DNA of 64,000 nucleotides, taken from contig JAEUIT010000097.1 of the NCBI GenBank assembly GCA_016795035.1, forward strand, positions 310,001 through 374,000, in the 5' to 3' direction. Positions within the stretch are counted from its first letter, which is position 1, and every line of letters begins with the position of its first letter. This stretch comes from Phycisphaerae bacterium. Its GTDB lineage: Bacteria > Planctomycetota > Phycisphaerae > Phycisphaerales > SM1A02. The notes beneath the pieces were generated by a model that saw only the letters and a program-made list of their open reading frames with translations, ran no database searches and was not told the origin of the DNA. Position numbers and translations under genes: made by a program. Positions 1 through 9,581 of the stretch are shown piece after piece.

Positions 1-2
1 TG

Positions 3-995
3 CGCGGAAGCGCGAGCATCTGGGTCGGCAGCGCGGGGGCGAACGAGGTGCGCGAGCTGCATCCGCGCTCGGGCGTCGTCGTGAACGTGATTCCGCTCGA
101 AGCGCCGGTGTACGACCTCGCGATCGGCGCCGACGGCTATCTCTACGCGAGCGCCGGTCGCTCGATCTGGCGCATCGACCGCGAGACCCGCACGGTCGTG
201 AAGAAGGTCATCGACTTCGGCTCGCCGCTTCAGGCCCGAGGCCTCTCGTTCCGCGCAGACGGGGTCCTCGTTGCAGCCACGAGCGCCGGAACGATCTACC
301 TTCTCAACGTTGCAACCGACGGACTCGTCGGCTCGTTCTCCGCGCCGGGCTCGATCGACCCCCGCGACGTGTACGTGCGTCCGAACGGCAACATCCTCGT
401 GTCGTACGCCGCCCACGTCGTCCGGCAGTTCGGACCAAGCGGCGCGCCGCTCGGCGTGTTCACGTCGCTGCCGTCGCTCGAGGGCGACCTCATGGGCATC
501 TTCGAGCTGCCCGACAACGGCGGCGTGCTCGTGACGAGTAAGGCGCAGCGCGCGCTCCTTCGCTTCGACGCAACGACCGGCGCCTTCCTCGGCCGCTTCG
601 ACGTGCAGGCGAGCAATCTCCTCGCGGCGCCGTGGGGCCTCGCGCCGTCGGCCGACGGTCGCGCGGTGATCGCGACGAGCGCGACGAGCAGCTCGACCGT
701 GAATGGCTACAACCTCGAGTCGGGCTACCTCGAGCGCACGTATCGCGTGTACGGCGCCGACGCGCCGGCGGCGACCGCGGTCGTCGTCGCGCCCTTCTCC
801 GCGACCGACACGAACGGCAATCTCATTCCCGACGAGTGTGAGGGCCTGCTCGGCGACCTGAACGGCGACGGGCTCGTGAATGGCGCCGACCTCGGCACGC
901 TCTTGGGCGCGTGGGGCAGCGCCGCCGCCGACTTGAACGGCGACGGCACGACCGACGGCGCGGACCTCGCGATCCTTCTCGGCAACTGGAGCTGA
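3..995 (+). CDS. Secreted beta-propeller protein with C-terminal dockerin-like repeats (5' end outside window)
   Basis: The reading frame is open to the left edge, so the N-terminus lies outside the window; a GTG at position 48 is in frame but internal. The visible part is a run of WD40/NHL-like blades (for example GADGYLYASAG, RPNGNILVSY, ELPDNGGVLVTSK) and it ends in two EF-hand-like dockerin units, GDLNGDGLVNGADLG and DLNGDGTTDGADLA, each followed by LLG.W. Such C-terminal pairs are common on secreted planctomycete proteins and are thought to bind calcium or mediate attachment. The fold call rests on repeat pattern only. The ligand or enzymatic role is unknown. Confidence 0.8.
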   Translation, partial: RGSASIWVGSAGANEVRELHPRSGVVVNVIPLEAPVYDLAIGADGYLYASAGRSIWRIDRETRTVVKKVIDFGSPLQARGLSFRADGVLVAATSAGTIYLLNVATDGLVGSFSAPGSIDPRDVYVRPNGNILVSYAAHVVRQFGPSGAPLGVFTSLPSLEGDLMGIFELPDNGGVLVTSKAQRALLRFDATTGAFLGRFDVQASNLLAAPWGLAPSADGRAVIATSATSSSTVNGYNLESGYLERTYRVYGADAPAATAVVVAPFSATDTNGNLIPDECEGLLGDLNGDGLVNGADLGTLLGAWGSAAADLNGDGTTDGADLAILLGNWS

Positions 996-1072
996 TCGGG
1001 TTTCCGCTTGAGTCGCAGGCGTTCGCGCGTCGGGACGAGCCGGGTCGCGGTCCCCGAGGCGATACTGCCCGC

Positions 1073-1996
1073 ATGCGCACGCTTCACTCACGGTTCACGG
1101 CCGCTCTCGTCGTTGCAGCTCTCGCCCTGACGCCTTTCGTCCGCGGGCAGGACACGAAGCCCGCCGCGCCGAGCGCGCCTGCCGCGCCAACGGTCGCGAG
1201 CTCCGCCATCGCGACTCCCCCGGATGGCGAGAAGGCCACCAAGGCGCTCGTCGACTCGCCGCGCCACGGCGAGTGGGTCGACATCGCGCTTCCTGCCGGC
1301 GCCGACGGCAAGGCTGCAACGCTGAAGACCTGGGTCTCATACCCCGAGCGAAAGGACAACGCGCCGGTCGTTCTCGTCGTCCACGAGATCTTCGGGATGA
1401 CCGACTGGATTCGCGCGGTGGCCGACCAGCTTGCCGCCGAAGGCTTCATCGCCGTCGCGCCGGACCTCCTCTCCGGCAAGGGGCCGAACGGCGGCGCGAC
1501 GGATTCCTTCGCGGGCGACGCGGTGCGCGACGCGATCCGCAAGCTCGACCCGAATGAGGTCGTCGCGCGGCTCGATGCGGCGCGGGCCTACGCCATCGCG
1601 TTGCCGGCGGCAACGAAGAAGACCGCGTGCATCGGCTTCTGCTGGGGCGGCACGACGACGTGGACGTACGCGACGAAGCAGCCGGCGCTCGACGCCGCCA
1701 TCGTCTACTACGGGACCGCGCCCGACTCGAAGGACGCGCTCGCGACGATCACGTGCCCGGTGCTCGGGCTCTACGGCGCCGACGACCAGCGCGTGACGTC
1801 GACCGTCGAGAAGACGAAGACGCTCGCCGCCGAGGCGGGCAAGACGTTCACGCCGAAGATCTACGACGGCGCGGGCCACGGCTTCCTCCGTCAGCAGACG
1901 GGCCGCGACGGCAAGAACGAGGCCGCCGCGAAGGCCGCGTGGGCGGAGACGGTGGCGCTCCTCAAGGCGACGCTCGAGGCGAAGGCTGTGAAGTGA
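1073..1996 (+). CDS. Secreted dienelactone hydrolase family protein
   Basis: The 307-residue protein starts with a signal peptide (MRTLHSRFTAALVVAALALT, cleavage near VRG-Q), which decides the ATG at 1073. It then has an alpha/beta-hydrolase of the DLH family (PF01738). The nucleophile is Cys190 in GFCWGG, the acid is Asp237 or Asp238 in YGADDQRV, and the base is His269 in GAGHGF, so the Cys-Asp-His triad is complete. Family members open dienelactones or act as general esterases; the substrate here is unknown. About 40 Ala/Pro-rich residues link the signal peptide to the domain. It stands alone, convergent with the 2-oxoacid dehydrogenase operon, with a repeat hairpin in the gap. Confidence 0.88.
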   Translation: MRTLHSRFTAALVVAALALTPFVRGQDTKPAAPSAPAAPTVASSAIATPPDGEKATKALVDSPRHGEWVDIALPAGADGKAATLKTWVSYPERKDNAPVVLVVHEIFGMTDWIRAVADQLAAEGFIAVAPDLLSGKGPNGGATDSFAGDAVRDAIRKLDPNEVVARLDAARAYAIALPAATKKTACIGFCWGGTTTWTYATKQPALDAAIVYYGTAPDSKDALATITCPVLGLYGADDQRVTSTVEKTKTLAAEAGKTFTPKIYDGAGHGFLRQQTGRDGKNEAAAKAAWAETVALLKATLEAKAVK

Positions 1997-2006
1997 GACG
2001 GAAGCA

Positions 2007-2106
2007 GGGAGTCAGGAGTCAGGATGCAGGAGTCAGTGGGAAACCCACGGCAGCCAAGCGCCGGGCGCCTTTCCACTCACTCCTGGCTCCTCAATCCTGA
2101 CTCCTT
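2007..2106. repeat. Heptamer inverted repeat element, GGAGTCA type (locus A)
   Basis: The left arm (2007-2040) is built from GGAGTCA-like heptamers. The right arm (2073-2106) is its imperfect reverse complement, separated by about 32 bases. The pair can fold into a long stem between the convergent hydrolase and E2 genes and could act as a bidirectional terminator. The same design recurs at 3477-3620, 4615-5078, 8075-8215 and 29561-29697, so it is better read as a dispersed family. Confidence 0.85.
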
Positions 2107-2112
2107 CTTCTC

Positions 2113-3474
2113 TTACCCCACCAGCGCCGCCGGATCCTCCAACAGCTTCACGACCGTAGTCAGGAATCGCGCGCCTTCCGCGCCGTCGACCACGCGGTGG
2201 TCGCATGAGAGGGAGAGCGGCAAGACGAGGCCGGCGTAGAACTGTCCGTTCTTCACGAGCACGCGCTCCTTCGCGCGGCCGGCGGCGATGATCGCGATCT
2301 CGGGATAGTTGATGATCGGCGTGGCGAACATGCCGCCGTAGCTGCCGACGTTCGAGATCGTGAACGTGCCGCCCGAGAGCTGCTCGCGGCCGATCGTGCG
2401 GTTGTGGCACTTGGCGGCGAGGTCCTTCACGGCGTCGGCCATCTGCACGAGGCTGAGCTGGTCGGCCTGATGAATGACGGGCACCATGAGGCCGTGGTCG
2501 GTGTCGACCGCGCAGCCGAAGTTGATCACGCTCTTGATGAGGATCTCTTCCTTCGCGTCGTCGACGTTGCAGTTGATCGTCGGGTGCTTGCGCAGCGCCT
2601 TGCAGCAGGCCAGCATGATGAAGGGCAGAAGACTGAGCTTCTGGCCGAGGACGTTCGAGTACTCCTTGCGCTTCCTGTCGAGCGCGGTAACGTCGGCCTC
2701 GTCGACCACCGTGAAGTGCACGGCCGTCTTCACGGAGAGGTCGAGCGCCTGCGCGATCTTGCGGCGGACGCCGCGGAAGGGGATGCGCTGCGCGATGCCG
2801 TCGCCCGACACCGGCGGGAGCGTGACGGGTGCGCGATCGACGGCACTCCGGTTCGCGGCCGGCGCGGCGACCGCGGCGCTGCCGTTGCCGTTCGCGGCGC
2901 GCTCGAGGTCGCTCGCGGTCACGCGACCACCGCGGCCCGTGCCGTTCACGGAGTTGATGTCGATCTTGAGTTCGCGGGCGATGCGGCGCACGGCCGGCGT
3001 CGCGAGGGCCTTCGTCGGCTTCGCTTCCATCGTCGCGTGCTCGGGGCGACGCGCGAATCGATCGCTCACCGTGAGCGTGCCGCTCATCGTGCCGACGACC
3101 GTGCCCTGATCTTCCTCCGACTTCGCTCCCGCCGCCTTCGCGGCCGGAGCGGGCGCCGGAGCAGCCGCCGCCGCCTTCGCCGGTGCGGCCGGCGCCGCCG
3201 CAGGCGCCGCGCCCGCGACGTCGTAGCGGACGAGCACGTTGCCCACGTGCATGATCTCGCCTTCCTTGCCGCACAGCTCCTTGATCGTGCCCGACCATGG
3301 CGACGGCACCTCGACGACGGCCTTATCCGTCTCCATGTCGGCGAGGATGTCCATCTCCTTCACGTGCTGCCCGGGCTTCACGCGCCACTTCAACAGCTCG
3401 GCTTCGTGAACGCCTTCGCCAAGATCGGGAAGCAGGAAGTGCGACTTGTCAGCGGGTTGTTTGAGGCCGGCCAT
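2113..3474 (-). CDS. pdhC: 2-oxoacid dehydrogenase E2 component (dihydrolipoamide acyltransferase)
   Basis: The 453-residue E2 has the standard order. A lipoyl domain (residues about 12-88) carries the lipoylated Lys51 in METDKAVVE. An Ala/Pro linker follows, then a peripheral subunit-binding domain (about 155-190, TPAVRRIARELKIDIN.. GRGGRVT). The C-terminal catalytic domain ends with the HxxxDG active site (DHRVVDG, His426 and Asp430). It transfers the acyl group from E1 to CoA in the pyruvate or branched-chain 2-oxoacid dehydrogenase complex; sequence alone does not settle the substrate. It is the last gene of a minus-strand set E1alpha - (four-helix gene) - E1beta - E2. No E3 gene is present in the window. 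Confidence 0.92.
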   Translation of the reverse strand: MAGLKQPADKSHFLLPDLGEGVHEAELLKWRVKPGQHVKEMDILADMETDKAVVEVPSPWSGTIKELCGKEGEIMHVGNVLVRYDVAGAAPAAAPAAPAKAAAAAPAPAPAAKAAGAKSEEDQGTVVGTMSGTLTVSDRFARRPEHATMEAKPTKALATPAVRRIARELKIDINSVNGTGRGGRVTASDLERAANGNGSAAVAAPAANRSAVDRAPVTLPPVSGDGIAQRIPFRGVRRKIAQALDLSVKTAVHFTVVDEADVTALDRKRKEYSNVLGQKLSLLPFIMLACCKALRKHPTINCNVDDAKEEILIKSVINFGCAVDTDHGLMVPVIHQADQLSLVQMADAVKDLAAKCHNRTIGREQLSGGTFTISNVGSYGGMFATPIINYPEIAIIAAGRAKERVLVKNGQFYAGLVLPLSLSCDHRVVDGAEGARFLTTVVKLLEDPAALVG

Positions 3475-3476
3475 AG

Positions 3477-3620
3477 AAGGAGTGAGGAGTTAGGAGTCAG
3501 GAGTCAGTGATGGGCAGACGGCGAAGTTCTTCTCGTCAGGGAATCTGAGGAGCTTGTCGAGTCAATGTCAGTGCACGAGTTCGAACTCACTGACTTCTGA
3601 CTCCTCAATCCTGAATCCTC
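3477..3620. repeat. Heptamer inverted repeat element, GGAGTCA type (locus B)
   Basis: The left arm at 3477-3510 consists of GGAGTCA-like units and the inverted right arm is at 3586-3620, with a spacer of about 75 bases. It fills the whole gap between the E1beta stop codon (3621-3623, directly abutting the arm) and the E2 start at 3474, two genes transcribed in the same direction. I see no recognisable Shine-Dalgarno sequence before E2: the element appears to have replaced the normal leader. Confidence 0.85.
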
Positions 3621-4589
3621 TCAGTACGCCCCCACATCCTCGATCGCGCGGGCGATGCGGGCGGTGTCCGGCATGTACTCAAGCTCGAGCTTGTAGTACG
3701 GCATGATCGTGTCGAAGCCGGCGACGCGCTGCACCGGCGCTTCGAGGTAGAGGAAGCACTTCTCCATGATGCGGGCGGCGATCTCGGCGCCGAAGCCGCA
3801 GGTCTTCGGCGCTTCGTGCACGATCACGCAGCGGCCGGTCTTCTTCACGCTCGCTTCGATCGCGTCCATGTCGAACGGATAGATCGTGCGAAGGTCGATG
3901 AGCTCGATCGACTTGCCCGACTTTTCGATCGCCTGCATGCACTGCACGACCGACGCGCCCCACGACACGATGGTCAGATCGTCGCCCTCGCACACCGTGC
4001 GCGCCTTGCCGATCGGGATCGTGTACTCGTCTTCCGGCACCTCTTCGCGGAAGGCGCGGTAGATGCGCTTCGGCTCGAAGAACATCACCGGATCCGGATC
4101 GCGGATCGCCGAGATGAGGAGGCCCTTCGCGTCGTACGGCGAGCTCGGCATCACGACCTTCAGCCCGGGCGTGTGCGCGTAGATCGCTTCGGGCGAATCG
4201 CTGTGCAGCTCCGGCGCGTGAATGCCGCCGCCGACCGGAATGCGGATCGTGAGCGGCACCGTGAACGCGCCGCGAGTTCGCGTGCGCATGCGGGCCGCGT
4301 GCGAGCAGATCTGGTCGTAGGCCGGTCCGAGGAAGCCTTCGAACTGAATCTCAGGCACCGGACGAAGGCCGGCCATCGCGAGGCCGATCGACGTGCCGAT
4401 GATGCCCGACTCCGCGAGCGGCGAGTCGACGACGCGCGAGCTGCCGAAGCGCTTGTGCAGCCCTTCGGTCACGCGGAAGACGCCGCCGTTGGGGCCGACG
4501 TCCTCGCCGAGGATGATGACGCGATCGTCCTTCTCCATCTCCTGGACAAGGGCGAGGTTGATTGCTTGGACGAGGGTGAGGTTGGCCAT
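3621..4589 (-). CDS. pdhB: 2-oxoacid dehydrogenase E1 component, beta subunit
   Basis: The 322-residue protein is a transketolase-like E1beta. The N-terminal part has EDVGPNGGVFRVTEGL, followed by SPLAESGIIGTSIGLAMAG and the IQFEGFLGPAYDQI region. The C-terminal half carries IVSWGASV and DLRTIYPFD of the transketolase C-terminal domain. Length and motifs match PdhB/BkdB2 of alpha2beta2-type E1 enzymes. With E1alpha (5040-6161) it forms the thiamine-diphosphate site that decarboxylates the 2-oxoacid and acylates the lipoyl arm of E2. The gene is separated from E1alpha by the inserted four-helix-bundle gene. Confidence 0.93.
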   Translation of the reverse strand: MANLTLVQAINLALVQEMEKDDRVIILGEDVGPNGGVFRVTEGLHKRFGSSRVVDSPLAESGIIGTSIGLAMAGLRPVPEIQFEGFLGPAYDQICSHAARMRTRTRGAFTVPLTIRIPVGGGIHAPELHSDSPEAIYAHTPGLKVVMPSSPYDAKGLLISAIRDPDPVMFFEPKRIYRAFREEVPEDEYTIPIGKARTVCEGDDLTIVSWGASVVQCMQAIEKSGKSIELIDLRTIYPFDMDAIEASVKKTGRCVIVHEAPKTCGFGAEIAARIMEKCFLYLEAPVQRVAGFDTIMPYYKLELEYMPDTARIARAIEDVGAY

Positions 4590-4614
4590 TGGCGGAAGCG
4601 TTGCAGTTAGAGCA

Positions 4615-6161
<1,547 letters not shown>

Positions 6162-6435
6162 AGCGGGCTCGTCTACGGGAATCCGGCGCGCCGCCGGATG
6201 AGAAGGCGCACTCCGCGATCGACCCAATGGGCGGGAGCCCTCTCGGGACGACGGCGTTGCGCGCCGAAGAGCGGCAAGGATATCAGGGGCTTCCGGCCGA
6301 TTTGTGGCCCGCGAGACCAGCGCGCGTAGTCGCGGAGCGGCGCGAGAGCGAGCAAGGCCCGGATGGGCCGACGGAGCGGGAACCCACGAGCCCGCGCCCG
6401 CGGCCCAAAGGTCGCGACGAGTGAGGCTGGGTGCT
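6162..6435. other. Intergenic region upstream of the E1alpha gene
   Basis: This 274-base gap lies between the gamma-glutamyltransferase stop and the E1alpha start, both on the minus strand. It must hold the E1alpha promoter if the operon is independent. It is very GC-rich. I see no convincing -35/-10 pair, no T-tract terminator, and no reading frame with protein-like composition. Confidence 0.5.
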
Positions 6436-8064
6436 CTACAGCGCCACGGCCTGGCCGTCGGCGCGGAGGTCGCTGCCCGCGCACCAGACGGGCGGGTTGG
6501 TCGGCGGGTCGTCGAGACGAAGGATGGCCTGCCCGCGGCCGAAGCTCACGTTTCGGTCGGCCGCGATCTTGAGGTCGTGGCCGCGGCGGCGAAGGTCCTC
6601 GTACAGCTCCGGCCGGAAGCCCGGTTCGATCTCGACCGTGAGCTTCTCGGTCACTTGCCAACGTGGGGCGTCGAGCGCGGCCTGGGGGTTCATGCGATGG
6701 TCGGCGATGCGAAGAAGGACCTGCACCTGCCCTTGCGGCTGCATGAAGCCGCCCATCACGCCGAACGCCATGACGCCGCGCAGCGGTCCGCCGCCCGACT
6801 CCGGATCGGTCGTCACGAGTCCGGGAATGATCGTGTGGTACGGCCGCTTGCCGCCCGCGACTTCGTTCGGGTGACCCTTCTCGAGCGTGAAGTTCGCGCC
6901 GCGGTTGTGCATCGCGATGCCGGTCCCCGGGATCACGACGCCCGAGCCGAAGCCTTGGTAGTTCGACTGGATGAAGGAGACCATCTGCCCCTCGCGGTCG
7001 GCGGTGCAGAGAAGGATCGTGCCGCCGCGATTCGGCGGGCCGTGGTCGAAGTCCTGTGCCCGCGAGGGATCGATCGACGTCGCGATCTGGTCGAGTCGCG
7101 CGAGGTCAAGAAGCGCGCTCGGCGAGAGGCGCATGAAGCGCGGATCGGCGACCTCGCGATGCGCCTCGCGGAAGGCGAGTTTCATCGCCTCGATGGCAAC
7201 GTGGAGCGCGTCCGGGCAATCGGGCTCGAGCGTGTCGAGTCCGCGGCTTCGAAGCATCGAGAGCGCCATGAGCGTCGCGATGCCTTGCCCGTTCGGCGGA
7301 ATCTGCCAGAGGCGCAGTCCGCGATAGCCGGCGCTGATCGGCTCGACCCACTCGGCGACGTGCGACGCGAGATCGCTCTCGCGCATCACGCCGCCGTCGG
7401 TGGCCGACGCCTTCGCGATCGCCGACGCCAGCGCGCCGCGATAGAACGACTCGCCCATCGTGTCGGCGACGGATCTCAACGTTGCAGCATGGTCGGGAAG
7501 CCGGATGCGCTCGCCGGGCTTCGGCGCGCGGCCGTCGATCGTGAACACGCGCTTCCACTCCGCGCGCGACGACAGCCGCTCGATCGACCGCTGCCAGAGC
7601 GCGGCCGTCAGCGGCGCGACCGGGTAGCCGTCGCGCGCGTAGCGGATTGCGGGTTCGAAGAGATCGGCGAACGGAAGCCGCCCGAACTTCTTCGACAGGG
7701 CGACCCAGCCCGACACCGCGCCGGGCACGGTGATCGCGCGCCAGTCGCGTGCGGGCATGATCGCTTCGCCGTCGAACATCGAGCGATCGAGCGCCGCGGG
7801 CGAGCGGCCGCTGGCGTTGAGGCCGTGCACGCGCGAGCCGTCCCAGACGAGCGCGAAGTTGTCGCCGCCGATCCCGTTCGACGTCGGCTCGAGCACGGTC
7901 ATCGCCGCCGCCGTCGCGATCGCGGCGTCGGCCGCGGTGCCGCCGCGCCGAAGCATCTCGAGCCCCGCTTGGGCCGCGAGCGGTTGGCTCGTCGCGACGC
8001 AGCTCTCTCCGAGGATCGGTTGACGCTGCGACGGATAGGGGAGTTTGAAGGAGAGGTCGGGCAT
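6436..8064 (-). CDS. ggt: Gamma-glutamyltransferase family protein (Ntn hydrolase)
   Basis: The 542-residue protein has the family signature throughout: GLEMLRRGGTAADAAIATAA near the start, TSNGIGGDNFALVWDG, ITVPGAVSGWVAL, and the processing/catalytic region NRGGTILLCTAD followed by SFIQSNYQGFGSGVVIPGTG. The C-terminus has a typical RRGHDL...GRGQAI tail. The Thr of GGT is the expected nucleophile exposed by autocleavage. Family enzymes hydrolyse or transfer the gamma-glutamyl group of glutathione and related peptides. No signal peptide is evident, which is closer to cytosolic YwrD-like members than to periplasmic Ggt. It stands alone, with heptamer-repeat locus D just upstream. Confidence 0.88.
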   Translation of the reverse strand: MPDLSFKLPYPSQRQPILGESCVATSQPLAAQAGLEMLRRGGTAADAAIATAAAMTVLEPTSNGIGGDNFALVWDGSRVHGLNASGRSPAALDRSMFDGEAIMPARDWRAITVPGAVSGWVALSKKFGRLPFADLFEPAIRYARDGYPVAPLTAALWQRSIERLSSRAEWKRVFTIDGRAPKPGERIRLPDHAATLRSVADTMGESFYRGALASAIAKASATDGGVMRESDLASHVAEWVEPISAGYRGLRLWQIPPNGQGIATLMALSMLRSRGLDTLEPDCPDALHVAIEAMKLAFREAHREVADPRFMRLSPSALLDLARLDQIATSIDPSRAQDFDHGPPNRGGTILLCTADREGQMVSFIQSNYQGFGSGVVIPGTGIAMHNRGANFTLEKGHPNEVAGGKRPYHTIIPGLVTTDPESGGGPLRGVMAFGVMGGFMQPQGQVQVLLRIADHRMNPQAALDAPRWQVTEKLTVEIEPGFRPELYEDLRRRGHDLKIAADRNVSFGRGQAILRLDDPPTNPPVWCAGSDLRADGQAVAL

Positions 8065-8074
8065 TGGGGGGAAA

Positions 8075-8215
8075 GGGTTCGGGGTTCAGGGTTCAGGGTT
8101 CAGGGGCAGAAGAAGCAGGAGTGTGCGCGCAAGTCGGGGGCGATGCGCTTGCATACGCGAGCGCAGCGGAACCGAGGGTTTTCACCCTGAACCCTGAACC
8201 CCGAACCCTGAACCC
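8075..8215. repeat. Heptamer inverted repeat element, GGGTTCA type (locus D)
   Basis: The left arm (8075-8106) is a run of GGGTTCA/GGGTTCG heptamers and the right arm (8185-8215) is the inverted set CCCTGAA/CCCCGAA. The spacer is about 78 bases. It fills the gap between tag and ggt. The architecture equals the GGAGTCA elements but the heptamer is different; locus E at 29561-29697 uses the same heptamer. Confidence 0.85.
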
Positions 8216-8230
8216 TTTCTGCCTTCCCCC

Positions 8231-8821
8231 TCACCGCCTCGCGAGCTTCTTGCACTCCGCATGTCGAAAACACGTCACCACATGGTCATTCACCATGCCG
8301 ACCGCCTGCATGAACGCGTAGCAGATCGTCGGGCCGCAGAACGTGAAGCCCGACTTCTTCAGCATCTTCGCCATCGCGCGGCTCTCGTCGGTCTCCGCTT
8401 GAAAGTCGCTCGCGGTGCGCAGGCGATTGACGCGCGTGCGGTGCTCGACGTGCTGCCAGAGAAGATCGCGAAAGGCGCCCTCGCCCGCGTCCATCACCTT
8501 GAGCCACGAACGCGCGTTCTTGATCGCCCCCTCGATCTTCGCGCGGCTTCGCACGATGCCTTCGTCGCCTAAGAGCCGCGTGACGTCGCGCTCGGTGAAA
8601 CGCGCGATGCGCTCCGGCTCGAACGAGCGAAACGCGCGGCGAAACGCATCGCGCTTGCGGAGGATCGTGATCCACGACAGCCCCGCCTGGAATCCGTCGA
8701 GGACGAGCTTCTCGAAGAGCGCGCGATCGTCCACGACCGGCACGCCCCATTCGGTGTCGTGATACTCGACGTAGATCGGATCGCTGCCGCACCAGTGGCA
8801 ACGTGGAGTTTGTCTGGTCAT
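8231..8821 (-). CDS. tag: DNA-3-methyladenine glycosylase I
   Basis: This 196-residue protein is a close match to Tag. It has EYHDTEWGVP near the N-terminus, QAGLSWITILRKR, then RSRAKIEGAIKNAR and the C-terminal GPTICYAFMQAVGMVNDHVV. The four zinc ligands known from E. coli Tag are in place with the same spacing: Cys8 and His21, then His180 and Cys184. It removes 3-methyladenine from alkylated DNA as the first step of base excision repair. The gene is 16 bases from the next stop codon upstream (8838), so it may be co-transcribed with the membrane protein gene. Confidence 0.96.
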   Translation of the reverse strand: MTRQTPRCHWCGSDPIYVEYHDTEWGVPVVDDRALFEKLVLDGFQAGLSWITILRKRDAFRRAFRSFEPERIARFTERDVTRLLGDEGIVRSRAKIEGAIKNARSWLKVMDAGEGAFRDLLWQHVEHRTRVNRLRTASDFQAETDESRAMAKMLKKSGFTFCGPTICYAFMQAVGMVNDHVVTCFRHAECKKLARR

Positions 8822-8837
8822 GCGGCGGCCTTCTTCC

Positions 8838-9581
8838 TCAGTCGATGGGGTTGGCGTAGCGGTTCACCTTCATCATGCGCCAGTCGATGTAGGCGGCGTA
8901 GAACATCCCGAGAAACATCGCCGGCGAACTCGCTTCGAAGACGATCCGGCGGACGATGTTGATCGGCTCGCCTGCAACGTTGAGCGGGATCATCGCGCGC
9001 GGCGCGAGCGCGAGCCAAAGCAGCCGGAGTAGGACGACGATCACGCCCGACGCGACGAAGGCGTACGTCGTGAGTGAGATGTTCGTCCACACGACGGCGT
9101 CGCGCACCGGCGGCGACTTGCGCCGATACCACGTTCGGATCGTGGCCGGCACCACGGCGAGAAGAAGAACCGGAATCGCGAGTCCGCCCAGGACGCCCAC
9201 GGGAAGGGCGTCGGAGATGGAGATCGTTCGGGAGTTCGCGCCGGTTTCGATCTCTAGATGCGGATGCCCGGTGGGACTGATGAAGATCGAGGACCCATAC
9301 AGCGCGACGCAAAGCGATAGCTGTACCGCAAGGAGTCGGATGGCGACGCGGCGGGAGATCCATGCGTCGCTCGCGGCGCGGCAGGGCGTCGCAAGCACGC
9401 GAGCGCCCGAGGCGACCCACGTCCGAAGGTTCAGTCGTCGTTGGACCGACAGCCCGGGCCGCCGCTCGGGACGCGAGGCTGCAACGGGGAGTCCGCACTC
9501 TGGACACGCTCCGTCGGCCGGAAGCCCCGCCAAGTCGTAGGCGCAGCGTTCGCAGCGAAACGGAGGTAGCGGTGCCGTCAT
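8838..9581 (-). CDS. Zinc-ribbon membrane protein
   Basis: The protein is 247 residues from ATG 9581, whose ATGA overlaps the stop codon of the upstream beta-propeller gene; a second ATG at 9587 is also possible. The N-terminus is a CERCAYDLAGLP....CPECG zinc ribbon. About four hydrophobic segments follow (around residues 80-100, 130-155, 175-200 and 220-235). Similar N-terminal ribbons occur in two other membrane proteins in this window (32665 and 58923 starts). The function is unknown. The 4-base overlap implies translational coupling with the secreted protein gene. Confidence 0.75.
   Translation of the reverse strand: MTAPLPPFRCERCAYDLAGLPADGACPECGLPVAASRPERRPGLSVQRRLNLRTWVASGARVLATPCRAASDAWISRRVAIRLLAVQLSLCVALYGSSIFISPTGHPHLEIETGANSRTISISDALPVGVLGGLAIPVLLLAVVPATIRTWYRRKSPPVRDAVVWTNISLTTYAFVASGVIVVLLRLLWLALAPRAMIPLNVAGEPINIVRRIVFEASSPAMFLGMFYAAYIDWRMMKVNRYANPID

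Noticed and set aside
6304..8190. A 628-codon plus-strand frame opposite gamma-glutamyltransferase
   Set aside because: Composition is Arg/Val/Asp-rich without domains; the minus strand encodes a complete recognisable enzyme.
8075..8215. GGGTTCA arrays as telomere-like or CRISPR-like repeats
   Set aside because: The arms are short, inverted relative to each other and lack regular unique spacers; no cas genes are near.
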